The notes under the pieces were generated by a model. It had not been told where the DNA came from, searched no databases, and saw only the letters and a list, made by a program, of their open reading frames with translations. Positions 52,687-60,842 of a stretch of 64,000 nt of DNA are shown here, in pieces. Position 1 is the stretch's first letter; each line of letters opens with the position of its first letter. The position numbers and the translations under genes were made by a program. Source of the stretch: an uncultured Clostridia bacterium (GTDB lineage: Bacteria > Bacillota > Clostridia > Oscillospirales > Oscillospiraceae); contig CANSSG010000010.1 in NCBI GenBank assembly GCA_947649615.1, forward strand, positions 1 to 64,000. Direction: 5' to 3'.

Positions 52687-52780
52687 AATTCATAGACCGG
52701 ACATATGATAAGCAAGAATTGTTCATAATGAAAGGGCATACTGTACCCATCAACAAAAAAGAAATCGGAGGTTTTCCATT

Positions 52781-53215
52781 ATGTTTGAAATGATTCCCTT
52801 CACCCGTACGCGCGGCGTAGACCTGTACCGTCCCTTCCGTGACCTGGAGGAGCTGGAACGCAGCATGTTCACCAACAGCGGCGCAGCGGCCTTCCGCACG
52901 GACATCCGCGACACAGGGGACGCCTATGTGCTGGAGTCCGACCTGCCCGGGATGAAGAAGGAGGACATCCACATTGACATCGACGGCGACCGTCTCTCCA
53001 TCAGCGCCCAGCGGAGCGCGTCCAAGGAGGAGAAGGACGAAAACGACGGCTATATCCGCTGTGAGCGCACCTTCGGCTCTTTCTCCCGGAGTTTTGACAT
53101 CTCCGGCATCCACGCGGAGGGCATTGCGGCGGCATATGAAGACGGCGTATTGAAGCTGACCCTGCCCAAGCAGGTTCAGACAGCCCCCGCCGTACGGCGG
53201 GTGGAGATTCAGTAA
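52781..53215 (+). CDS. Small heat-shock protein (Hsp20)
   Basis: A 144-residue alpha-crystallin-type holdase that keeps unfolded proteins soluble. The crystallin domain runs from about 40 to 135 (FRTDIRDTGDAYVLESDLPG, KEDIHIDIDGDRLSISAQR) with the GVLKLTLPK strand near the end and an IxI-like VEI tail. ATG 52781 follows ATCGGAGG. The CIRCE site 95 bp upstream puts it in the HrcA regulon with clpB. Confidence 0.94.
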   Translation: MFEMIPFTRTRGVDLYRPFRDLEELERSMFTNSGAAAFRTDIRDTGDAYVLESDLPGMKKEDIHIDIDGDRLSISAQRSASKEEKDENDGYIRCERTFGSFSRSFDISGIHAEGIAAAYEDGVLKLTLPKQVQTAPAVRRVEIQ

Positions 53216-53232
53216 TATTGCAGGCACAGCAA

Positions 53233-53268
53233 AGAGCGGGGGAACGGCGCGCGCCGTTCCCCCGCTCT
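53233..53268. terminator. Hairpin between hsp20 and mcrC
   Basis: A perfect 16-bp stem (53233-53248 with 53253-53268), loop GCGC. It lies between convergent genes; the T-run is poor on both sides. Confidence 0.75.
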
Positions 53269-53313
53269 CTCTGCGTGTCAAAAAGACTTTCCCCACTGCG
53301 CTGGCCGCAGCAT

Positions 53314-54552
53314 CTACGCGAAAATACTTTCAAAGCCCCGCAAAAACTTCCGCCAATCCATCACATCTTCCAGTTTAACCGCCCTGATTTTCAGCGTCCG
53401 CACCTTCCCGCTCCAATCGGCGAAGGTATAGTCGCCAACAACCCCCGCTTTTTCCACGCAGGGATAAAGCAGAAACACCCGCTCCGCGCCCCGGATGCCG
53501 GAAGAATAGGCATTCATCTGGTATACGTCCGATTCCTTGGCGAACCCTTTCGGGATTTTCCACTTTGCGTCCACGATATCCAGCCCGCCGCTCCCGGTTT
53601 TGATGGCGATGTCAGGCCGCAGGCCGGCAAACCGTTTCCCATCCGCGTCCCGCGCCAGCAGGTAATTCCCCCGCATCTGGTAGGAGGCCCGGCTGCCGAA
53701 CACCATTTTTGCAACCCGGTAAATAAACAATTCATACAAGCTGTTCATATTGAACAGCATCATATTAACCGCCATATTCCCCGCGCTCAGGGTACTGTAG
53801 ATATTTCTGAGGAACAGCAGCCCATACCGGTAAGCGCCTTCCGCCCGATAGTTCGCGGAGTGGAAGGCCGCCGGCCTGGCCAAGGCCTGTTCCCGGCTGA
53901 TGGACGAAACCCCGGCAAACGCGGGCAGCAGGAATTTAATCCGCCGCTTATTCTGCGCGTCTCTGCTGAACAAGTCCATCTGCTTCAGGCAGGCCCTAAA
54001 GAACCGGTTCACATCATTATCCGCCGTAAACTTGGAATACTGGCACCAAAACTTAGCCGGATCCAGCAAATTCCTGGAAAACTGTTTGCCGAATAGGATT
54101 TTCCCCTTGACCCGGTTAATATTTTGGCTGACCTTCTGATAGGCATGCAGCAAGCCTTCCTTGACGTAGGCGTCCAAAACGTCCAGAAAGGATGCAATGA
54201 ACATTTCCATCAAAGAATCCTTCCGCATCCCGGCCATGCCAGGTATATCCCGAACAGAGGGGGGCTGATGGGAAATGGCAATCATCCGCACCAGCACGTT
54301 CCGCAGGCCGTCCTCATCCATGTATCCGCTGAGCTTAGGCAGGATTTCGACCGTCAGGTCCTTCAGGGAAACGGTCCCCACCCAATGCTGGGCGGTCAGC
54401 TTTTTGTACCCCCATTTAAACACCGGTTCGTCCTCAAGAACGATCCTCTCAAGCGCAAGGGCGTCCTCCTTGGAAATGACCCGGCAGCCCGCGTTCCGCT
54501 TATCCTTAATCAGGAGTTGGTCATATTCCTTCAAAACGATCGTGTCCATCAT
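53314..54552 (-). CDS. mcrC: McrC-family nuclease subunit
   Basis: A 412-residue restriction subunit. The N-terminal part (about 1-180) resembles the McrC domain that contacts the McrB ring. The C-terminal PD-(D/E)xK nuclease is intact: LRPDIAIKTG, then LDIVDAKWK with Asp and Lys at catalytic distance (about residues 323-339). It cuts DNA when the McrB motor is activated. Its ATG at 54552 overlaps the mcrB stop (ATGA), so both are made in fixed ratio. Confidence 0.92.
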   Translation of the reverse strand: MMDTIVLKEYDQLLIKDKRNAGCRVISKEDALALERIVLEDEPVFKWGYKKLTAQHWVGTVSLKDLTVEILPKLSGYMDEDGLRNVLVRMIAISHQPPSVRDIPGMAGMRKDSLMEMFIASFLDVLDAYVKEGLLHAYQKVSQNINRVKGKILFGKQFSRNLLDPAKFWCQYSKFTADNDVNRFFRACLKQMDLFSRDAQNKRRIKFLLPAFAGVSSISREQALARPAAFHSANYRAEGAYRYGLLFLRNIYSTLSAGNMAVNMMLFNMNSLYELFIYRVAKMVFGSRASYQMRGNYLLARDADGKRFAGLRPDIAIKTGSGGLDIVDAKWKIPKGFAKESDVYQMNAYSSGIRGAERVFLLYPCVEKAGVVGDYTFADWSGKVRTLKIRAVKLEDVMDWRKFLRGFESIFA

Positions 54553-55811
54553 AAGTAGATTTGCTCCAAGGAAGCGTTGGTGATGTTTTCAGAGACAAAA
54601 TAGTGTTTTTTGTCATCAATCATATAGTCCCCGGTATAAGGGAAGTAGTCTTCCGCGGCCAATTCTGCATGGCGGTAAACCGCGTCCGGCCGCAGGTCCC
54701 CCGCCGGGTCAAGGTCATTGAAAACGAGTTGGATTTTCTGTACGTCGTCAAAGAAATACTCTTCCAGCAGCGGCACCACGGCGCTGCGCACCGTCCTGGC
54801 GATGTCCGCGGCGCTTTTGCAGCCGGTAAACAGCGCGTGTCCCAGCAAATGCTGTGCATCCAGCAAAAGCTCAATCCTGGCGTTCAGCGTATTGAACAGC
54901 CGGATCAAGTCGATCCCGTCTACATTGTGGGCGTCCACGCCCTGCAAGCCCAGTTCTTTTTCAATCACGCCCGCGTCCGGCAGCATGGGCCTGAACTGGA
55001 AGCGCCGCCTCAATGCGATATCAATCTGGTCAATAGACCGGTCGGCCGTATTCATCGTGCCGTATACGTTCACATTTGCAGGCACGGAAAACTCCGTTTT
55101 TGAATACGGGAGGACGGCGGACAGCGCCCCCGCTTCCCCGGCCCGCTTATCCGGCTCGAGCAGGCTGATTAATTCGCCGAAGATTTCCGAGACGTTCCCC
55201 CGGTTGATTTCATCAATAAAAATGGCGTACTCTTTTTCCGGGTGTTTTTCCGCCTCGCCGCACAGCCGCTTGAACACGCCGTCCTTAGGCGAGTAGTCGA
55301 TGCTTTTGGCCGCAGCCTCATATTCCGGCCGGATTCCCTCCATAAAGTCCTCGTAGGAATAGGACTGGTGAAAGGTAACGAAGTCGTAGCGTTTTGTAAC
55401 CGTGGCGGCGCGCAGGAACTTGGCGAAGAAATCAGGCCGCGCCTGCTGCACCCGCACCAGGTCCACATACCAAGTATCCGGACCCGTAGTAAAGAACACC
55501 CTCGGCAGCTTCCTGACGGCGCCGGCGACGGGCGGCGCCGCGATGCTGTGCAGGTCCAGTTCTGCGGCGGCGTTCACCGCAAGGCCCAGCGACAAGCCGT
55601 CGATTTTCCTTTGAACATCCGCCGACGGCATTTTCCCATGGTTTTGCAGCAGGACCAGCGCAATCAGGATCCAGCCCTTCGACTCTGCGACGAAGGCCCT
55701 TTTCAGCACCGCGTCATCCATTTCGTAATCAATGTAATCGTTCATAAGGGAACGCAGCAAATACGTTTTCCCGGTTCCGGGGGGACCGTAATAAATGATA
55801 TTCCGCGCCAT
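54549..55811 (-). CDS. mcrB: McrB-family GTPase motor lacking the DNA-binding N-terminus
   Basis: A 420-residue AAA+ motor. Walker A GPPGTGKT is already at residues 9-16, Walker B is IFIDEINRGN and the GTP-selective signature is YGTMNTADRSID. Classic McrB carries 150 or more residues of DNA-reading domain before the Walker motif; here there is none, so sequence reading must come from another subunit. ATG 55811 lies 6 bp after the stop of the LAGLIDADG-type gene, with GAGAGG as SD. The methyltransferase gene lies upstream in the same operon. Confidence 0.92.
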   Translation of the reverse strand: MARNIIYYGPPGTGKTYLLRSLMNDYIDYEMDDAVLKRAFVAESKGWILIALVLLQNHGKMPSADVQRKIDGLSLGLAVNAAAELDLHSIAAPPVAGAVRKLPRVFFTTGPDTWYVDLVRVQQARPDFFAKFLRAATVTKRYDFVTFHQSYSYEDFMEGIRPEYEAAAKSIDYSPKDGVFKRLCGEAEKHPEKEYAIFIDEINRGNVSEIFGELISLLEPDKRAGEAGALSAVLPYSKTEFSVPANVNVYGTMNTADRSIDQIDIALRRRFQFRPMLPDAGVIEKELGLQGVDAHNVDGIDLIRLFNTLNARIELLLDAQHLLGHALFTGCKSAADIARTVRSAVVPLLEEYFFDDVQKIQLVFNDLDPAGDLRPDAVYRHAELAAEDYFPYTGDYMIDDKKHYFVSENITNASLEQIYL

Positions 55812-55817
55812 ATCCGC

Positions 55818-56570
55818 CTATCCTCTCAAATATTTCAGTCCCGGCAAAAACGCGCTGGCGTCCGTCACCACGGCCCTGCCGGACACGGCCTGATAGACCT
55901 CCGCCAGCTTCCGTACCTTTGCCGGTGAGATATACCCGGTATTTTCCATATACCGCCGCACGTCCCTGATCCGCAGCTGGGGCCGCCTGGGCGCGCCGCC
56001 CGCCGCGCGGTCCCTGGCGGTGTTGTAGTTAACGGACAGCCCATAGCGGACGATAATTTCCGACAGGAAGTCCCCGATGGCCGCGCTGGGGCAGTCCAAG
56101 GACAGGTAGCGGATCGTCTGCCTTGCCGCGCTGGCGTCCGGCGTCCCCCTGCCGTCCATCACGCCGATGATAAACGCTTTCTGCACCTCTCCGGACGACC
56201 GGAGCAGCGCGTCTTTCAGCGCCGGTATCCCATCCGCCAGGTTCGCCAGCCCTGTAGACGCAAAAAAGGTGCTGAACCCCGGCAGCCTGTTCTTCCCGGA
56301 ATCCAAGGGCGTATTGCGGATGTTTTCCCGCATGACGGTGTACCCGCCAACCTGGGCGGCGATTTGCCTGACGCAGTCGAAATGCGCCGCCGTCTCGGCC
56401 GGCGTCGAGTAGGTCGGGTTGTAACGGACGGGGGACGCCCAGTAGAGCTTCCCGCCGCTGCTCACCTTTTCATCGGCGGCATAGATGCCGCCCAGGAAGT
56501 AGGCCGCTTCTTTGGTCAAATACTGCGTACCCGTGCTGATTCCCGCGTTATAAACCTGATAATCCGGCAT
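55818..56570 (-). CDS. LAGLIDADG-fold protein in the McrBC operon
   Basis: A 250-residue protein with two LAGLIDADG-like helices. Motif 1 is YFLGGIYAADEK (24-35) and keeps the acid (Asp33). Motif 2 is AFIIGVMDGRG (132-142), where Arg141 replaces the catalytic Asp. This fold is a homing-endonuclease DNA-binder, and loss of one acid should weaken or stop cutting. It precedes mcrB, which lacks a DNA-reading domain, so it probably serves as specificity subunit. The start is ATG 56570 after GGAAGG; a longer frame to 56684 is poor. No intron or intein surrounds it. Confidence 0.7.
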   Translation of the reverse strand: MPDYQVYNAGISTGTQYLTKEAAYFLGGIYAADEKVSSGGKLYWASPVRYNPTYSTPAETAAHFDCVRQIAAQVGGYTVMRENIRNTPLDSGKNRLPGFSTFFASTGLANLADGIPALKDALLRSSGEVQKAFIIGVMDGRGTPDASAARQTIRYLSLDCPSAAIGDFLSEIIVRYGLSVNYNTARDRAAGGAPRRPQLRIRDVRRYMENTGYISPAKVRKLAEVYQAVSGRAVVTDASAFLPGLKYLRG

Positions 56571-56632
56571 ATCTGGCCTTCCTTTCCGCGCCCGCGCCGG
56601 AGGGCGGCCCTCCCCCGCGGATTGTTCAAAAC

Positions 56633-57382
56633 CTACTGCAAAGATTTTTCCACGCTGTCCAGTCTTTTTTGGGCGTTCAGGCAATACTCTGCATTAATTT
56701 CCGCGCCGATAAACCGCCTGTTATGCTGCAACGCGGCCACCCCAGCGCTTCCGCTGCCGGAGAAGGGGTCGAAGACCACGTCGTTTTCGTTAGAGAGCAC
56801 CTCCACGAAATGGGACAGAAGCTGGACCGGCTTTTGGGTCGGATGCTTTCCGAACGCCTTCTCGCCGGAGGGCGTAACGGAGGTCTCCAAGAAATCATGC
56901 AGCGCCCTGCCCTGGTTGCGGAACGTCCCGGTATGGGACTTGTAAACAAAGTAGAGCCAAGCTTCGGTCGAATTGATGAAGTGCAGGTTCATATTCCTCG
57001 GCATAGGATTCTTTTTATGCCATATCCCGGTAGTTTTGTAATAGAACCCGTGCTTTTCAGCCAAAGAAATGATGGTTTCGACTTTAATGATTGACATAAA
57101 CATGATCACGGAGCCTTTTGGCTTCACCACCCGCGCCAGCCCTTCAAACATCTTATCCATATCACCGGCCCATTCCTCGAACGGCAAGTTGTCCCACCCG
57201 GCGGCTCCGAAAAAATTTTTCCGCATCGCCTTAAGGTTAGTGGCCCGGTTTTTCATAAACAGCCCCAGGTTATAGGGGGGGTCCGTAAGGACTAAATCCA
57301 CGGAATTTTCCTCCATATGCCGCATTGCCTCCAGGCAGTCCATATGGTAAAGGCAGTAATTTATACCCATTGCAACATCCAT
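56633..57382 (-). CDS. Beta-class DNA methyltransferase (N6-A or N4-C)
   Basis: A 249-residue methyltransferase with motif order IV-X-I of the beta class. Motif IV is LVLTDPPYNLG (about 31-40), motif X is HPTQKPVQLLSHFVEVL, and motif I is FDPFSGSGSAGVAAL (about 204-218) followed by FIGAEIN. DPPY suggests N6-adenine. It has a short target region between IV and X, so the site should be small. ATG 57382 has no clear SD, and ATG 57370 is an alternative. It is the first gene of the operon with the LAGLIDADG-fold protein, McrB and McrC. Confidence 0.92.
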   Translation of the reverse strand: MDVAMGINYCLYHMDCLEAMRHMEENSVDLVLTDPPYNLGLFMKNRATNLKAMRKNFFGAAGWDNLPFEEWAGDMDKMFEGLARVVKPKGSVIMFMSIIKVETIISLAEKHGFYYKTTGIWHKKNPMPRNMNLHFINSTEAWLYFVYKSHTGTFRNQGRALHDFLETSVTPSGEKAFGKHPTQKPVQLLSHFVEVLSNENDVVFDPFSGSGSAGVAALQHNRRFIGAEINAEYCLNAQKRLDSVEKSLQ

Positions 57383-57423
57383 AATAAATAAATCCAGTCT
57401 TAAGGCCGCCAGCCATTTCCCCC

Positions 57424-57452
57424 ATTATACAGCAAAACGCGCGTTTTATCAA
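57424..57452 (-). promoter_or_regulatory. Promoter of the restriction-modification operon with an operator-like palindrome
   Basis: On the minus strand TTGATA (57452-57447), 17-bp spacer, TATAAT (57429-57424). The spacer contains the perfect palindrome AAAACGCGCGTTTT (57434-57447). Such a site in a promoter usually means repression. Confidence 0.85.
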
Positions 57453-57493
57453 CTATAAATCCCGGTTCCCGCTTATGTTCCGCAAAAACACCG

Positions 57494-57522
57494 TTGCCGC
57501 CGCCCCAAAACTCTGCTATAAT
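57494..57522 (+). promoter_or_regulatory. Promoter of the MATE gene
   Basis: TTGCCG (57494-57499), 17-bp spacer, TATAAT (57517-57522), 34 bp before the start codon. Confidence 0.8.
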
Positions 57523-57555
57523 CACCATCAAACGACAAAGGAGGGAGACTCCGTC

Positions 57556-58992
57556 ATGACGAACACGATTGACTGGGGCCAGTACCTTGGCCCCGCCGCA
57601 GCGCCCACCTTCCGCCAGCAGGTCTCGCTGGTCATGCGCCTGAGCGTCCCCGCCATCCTGGCGGAGATCAGCTCCATTGCCATGCAGTACATTGACGCGG
57701 CCATGGTCGGCTCCTTAGGGGCCGCCGCCACGGCGGCCATAGGCCTGGTTTCCTCCACCACCTGGCTGTTTGGCGGCGTCTGCATCGCGGCGGCGGCGGG
57801 CTTTTCGGTCCAGATTGCCCATCTCATTGGCGGCGGCAGGCGCAAGGAAGCCCAAGCCGTCCTCCGCCAGGGCCTAATCACGGGCCTGATTGCCGGGCTT
57901 CTGCTAGGCGCCCTGGGGGCAGGCATCAGCCGGGCGCTCCCCATCTGGCTGAAGGGCGCGCCGGACGTATGCCCCGACGCAAGCCGTTATTTTCTGATTT
58001 ACTCCTGCGCCCTGCCGTTCGGCCTGCTGCGCCAGACCTCCGGCAGCATGCTGCAATGCAGCGGCGACATGCGGACGCCCAGCCTGCTGAATATTTTCAT
58101 GTGTTTAGAGGACGTGGCCTGCAACGCCCTCCTGATCTTCCCGACCCGAATCGTAACGGTATTTGGCCTATCGCTGACCATCCCCGGCGCAGGCCTGGGG
58201 GTTACCGGCGCGGCGTTAGGCACCGCCTTATCGGAGGCGGCCACCGCTTTGCTGATGACGTTCTTTTTATGCTTCCGCTCCCCGGTTCTGCGCCTGGAGA
58301 AAGGCGCGTCCTGGCGGCTGGAAGGCCGCTGCCTGCGCAGCGCCGCCCGCCTTGCCCTTCCCCTGGCGCTGGAACGCATCGTCCTCGGCGGCGCGCACAT
58401 AGCGGCAACCCGCATCGTGGCGCCGCTGGGAACGGTGGCGGTCGCGGCGGACTCCCTGGCGGTAACGGCGGAGAGCTTCTGCTATATGCCCGGCTACGGC
58501 ATCGGCTCCGCCGCCACGACCCTGGTGGGCCAGAGCATCGGCGCGGGCCGCCGGGACTTGGCGAAGCGGTTCGCCTACCTCGCCACGGCCCTGGGCATGA
58601 TACTCATGGCCATTACCGGCGCGCTGATGTTTTTCTTTGCGCCCTGGATGTTCTCGCTTCTGACGCCGGACCCGGACATCCAGTCCCTCGGCAGCTATGT
58701 GCTGCGCATCGAAGCCTTTGCGGAGCCGCTATTTGCGGCGTCCATCGTCGTAGCGGGCGCACTGCGGGGCGCAGGCGACACCTTGGCCCCCAGCATATTG
58801 AATTTGGTAAGCATGTGGGGCGTCCGCATCAGCGCATCCATCATTTTAGCCCCCCGTTTCGGCCTGCCGGGCGTATGGTCCGCCATGTGCGGCGAACTGT
58901 GCATCCGCGGCATATTGTTTTTGATCCGGCTCTTGCGCGGCAAATGGCTGTCCGCCAAACACGCCCCCGTCATTGTCCAGGAAAGCGAATAA
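57556..58992 (+). CDS. MATE-family efflux transporter
   Basis: A 478-residue export protein with twelve predicted membrane spans in two homologous halves. Typical are SVPAILAEISSIAMQYIDAAMVG in span 1 (given partly), GAAATAAIGLVSS, the RQTSGSMLQCSGDMRTPSLLN loop, and in the second half GIGSAATTLVGQSIGAGRR and ALRGAGDTLAPS. It moves cationic drugs or metabolites against Na+ or H+. ATG 57556 follows AAAGGAGGGAG. It is divergent from the methyltransferase operon. Confidence 0.92.
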   Translation: MTNTIDWGQYLGPAAAPTFRQQVSLVMRLSVPAILAEISSIAMQYIDAAMVGSLGAAATAAIGLVSSTTWLFGGVCIAAAAGFSVQIAHLIGGGRRKEAQAVLRQGLITGLIAGLLLGALGAGISRALPIWLKGAPDVCPDASRYFLIYSCALPFGLLRQTSGSMLQCSGDMRTPSLLNIFMCLEDVACNALLIFPTRIVTVFGLSLTIPGAGLGVTGAALGTALSEAATALLMTFFLCFRSPVLRLEKGASWRLEGRCLRSAARLALPLALERIVLGGAHIAATRIVAPLGTVAVAADSLAVTAESFCYMPGYGIGSAATTLVGQSIGAGRRDLAKRFAYLATALGMILMAITGALMFFFAPWMFSLLTPDPDIQSLGSYVLRIEAFAEPLFAASIVVAGALRGAGDTLAPSILNLVSMWGVRISASIILAPRFGLPGVWSAMCGELCIRGILFLIRLLRGKWLSAKHAPVIVQESE

Positions 58993-58995
58993 CAG

Positions 58996-59026
58996 AAGGG
59001 AGGCCGCCTGCGCGGCCCCCCTTTTC
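58996..59026. terminator. Terminator between convergent transporter genes
   Basis: AAGGG-A-GGCCGC pairs with GCGGCC-C-CCCTT (one mismatch), followed by TTC. It serves the MATE gene and, in reverse, the MFS gene. Confidence 0.8.
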
Positions 59027-59032
59027 AACTGT

Positions 59033-60292
59033 CTAAACCTCCCGGTTATACACCTTTTTCACATGCTCCCTGCCCCGGTAGATAAAGGCGTAGACCGCCG
59101 CCAGCGCCAGGGCGTTAGAGGCCGCGAGAAGGAACCGTTCCGGCAGCCCCTCCGCCAAGGCCCCCACCAGCAAGCTGCCTGCGATTCCCCCCAAGGCGGT
59201 AAACATCTGGAAGGCCCCGTTGAACCTGGCCCGCTTCCCATCCGGCACATAGGACTGCGTAGCGGCGATCCGGATATTGTAGGAGGTCATCCCCAGTACG
59301 CCCTGCAAAAAGAAGTTCGCGGCCATCAAGGGAACCGGCAAAAACAAAACCGTCCCGCTGAGAAGGCCGATGGCGGCATAGACGCACAGCGCCACATCAA
59401 ACTTCCGCCTGGCGGGAATGCGGGCCTTATACTGGACCAAGCCGCCGGCCAGCCGTCCTGCTTCGGCGCAGTTTGCGAGGACGGCGTACAGCGTAGCGGC
59501 GGCCACGGGCCACGCCGCGAACCGCTGGGGGTGGTTAAGGAAGTACGGAAGCTGCAACTGTTCCGCGCTCCCCACGACGCTGCTGGCCGTAAAGTAGAGC
59601 ACGATGCACAGAAGCCCCTTCTCGTCCCGGATGTAGGCCATGCCTTCCAGGAAGTCCCGTTTAAACTGCGCGGACCCCTTTCCTCCGCCGTCCCCGCCCG
59701 CATCCGCCAAATGCCCCTCCTGATAACAAATTGTCACCTCAAAGCAGGCGGCGATCAGGAAGCTGGCGGCGTTGGCGGCAAACAGGGCCGCGGCGCTTCC
59801 CAGCCACTCATACAGCACCGCCGCCAGGGGCGCCGTCAGGAATGCGGCCTGCTCCAGCAGGCTTGCCACGGAATACGCTTTAGCGAACTGCCCTTCCGGG
59901 ATCAAGTTCGGGTAAAAGCTCTCATAAGCCACCCCATAGACGCTGTTGACCACCCCGATTACCAGGCTGCCCAGCAGCAGCACGGTGTAGCTGAACCACC
60001 CGTTCTGCAACAGGAGGAAGATAAGGAAGTAAATCCCGGCGGACAAGAAATCCAGGGAATAGATCACCTTTTTCCTGCTGGCCCGGTCCAGCCAAGGCCC
60101 GGCCAGAACGGGGCAGACGAGCATAGGCAGGCGGAACGCCACGTTAAAGAGCATGTAGAGGAAAGTGGACCCGGTGTAATCGAGCACCACCAGGCTAAGG
60201 GCAAAATTAGAGAGGGTGCTGCCCACCAGGGAGACGAAGCTTCCGGCTGTTATGACTGTGAAGTCATAGCTCCACAGTGTTTTTGGGTTCAT
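59033..60292 (-). CDS. MFS transporter
   Basis: A 419-residue major-facilitator protein with about twelve spans. The first half has SFVSLVGSTLSNFALSLVV and the A-motif-like loop GPWLDRASRKKVIY; the middle loop is Gly-rich (HLADAGGDGGGKGSAQFK). Members of this MacAB-independent macrolide/enterobactin-exporter-like group move drugs, but the substrate is not readable. ATG 60292 follows AAGGAG. It has no partner regulator nearby. Confidence 0.85.
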   Translation of the reverse strand: MNPKTLWSYDFTVITAGSFVSLVGSTLSNFALSLVVLDYTGSTFLYMLFNVAFRLPMLVCPVLAGPWLDRASRKKVIYSLDFLSAGIYFLIFLLLQNGWFSYTVLLLGSLVIGVVNSVYGVAYESFYPNLIPEGQFAKAYSVASLLEQAAFLTAPLAAVLYEWLGSAAALFAANAASFLIAACFEVTICYQEGHLADAGGDGGGKGSAQFKRDFLEGMAYIRDEKGLLCIVLYFTASSVVGSAEQLQLPYFLNHPQRFAAWPVAAATLYAVLANCAEAGRLAGGLVQYKARIPARRKFDVALCVYAAIGLLSGTVLFLPVPLMAANFFLQGVLGMTSYNIRIAATQSYVPDGKRARFNGAFQMFTALGGIAGSLLVGALAEGLPERFLLAASNALALAAVYAFIYRGREHVKKVYNREV

Positions 60293-60509
60293 GAAAAAAA
60301 CTCCTTATCATTCATTTTCCCGCTGGCGTTTTCGGGCCAGCACAGGAAAATTAACGCGCTGCGGGACAAAGCATGCGGACCAGCTCCTTTTCGCTGCATT
60401 TTCCGCCGTCCCGCCCGCGGGGAGGGGGCGGGACGGCGGAAAATTTTTTAGATTTTTTTCACAGAGGTTGCACAAAACACGGCAACTTTCCGCCAAATGC
60501 GGCCTACTA
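60293..60509. other. Structured intergenic region with a 19-bp hairpin
   Basis: A perfect 19-bp stem (60398-60416 with 60426-60444) is followed on the plus strand by TTTTTT, the layout of a terminator, yet no plus-strand gene precedes it. A second, weaker stem (CGCTGGC / GCCAGC) lies near 60320-60345. A small RNA from the plus strand is possible; I see no clear promoter. Confidence 0.45.
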
Positions 60510-60670
60510 GGGCTTGTTTGATAAATGGCGGAATGACCAAAGGCGAGAGATTTTTTCGATGGACAAGGCAAAAAATCGCAGGAATACTTTGTGTATTTCA
60601 AGATTTTTTAACGCAGTCCACCGGAAAAATATCCGCCGTTTGGGCGTTTTGACATTTTTCAAACACGCCC
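60510..60670 (+). mobile_element. 161-bp MITE-like element, copy 3
   Basis: Same length and ends as copies 1 and 2, about ten substitutions from copy 2, flanked by TA on both sides. Its outward TTGACA is followed by TAGTGT, but the next gene is on the opposite strand. Confidence 0.9.
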
Positions 60671-60842
60671 TAGTGTAGCGAGCGTCACCTACCGGAACTT
60701 CGCGCGTTCAAACAAAAACGCTCACAGGGGTTGATCTCCCTGGAAAATCCCCGGCGCCGGTTGCAAACGGCCGTACCTTGAAAACGGAATAAAGAAAGGG
60801 CAAGCGCACAAACGGGCAAACAGGCAAAAACGCCCGAAAGCA
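60671..60842. other. Intergenic stretch after MITE copy 3
   Basis: No gene with a ribosome-binding site is visible. The stretch holds ACCTTGAAAACGGAATAAAG, a phrase like those seen in rRNA spacers, but no rRNA or tRNA sequence accompanies it. Confidence 0.4.

Noticed and set aside
55818-56684. LAGLIDADG gene as an intron- or intein-borne homing endonuclease
   Set aside because: Neighbouring genes are intact and complete with normal starts and stops; no intron or intein boundary is visible, and one catalytic acid is missing.
60740-60842. Remnant of an rRNA operon spacer
   Set aside because: One phrase (ACCTTGAAAACGGAATAAAG) resembles rRNA spacers, but there is no 16S, 23S, 5S or tRNA sequence nearby.
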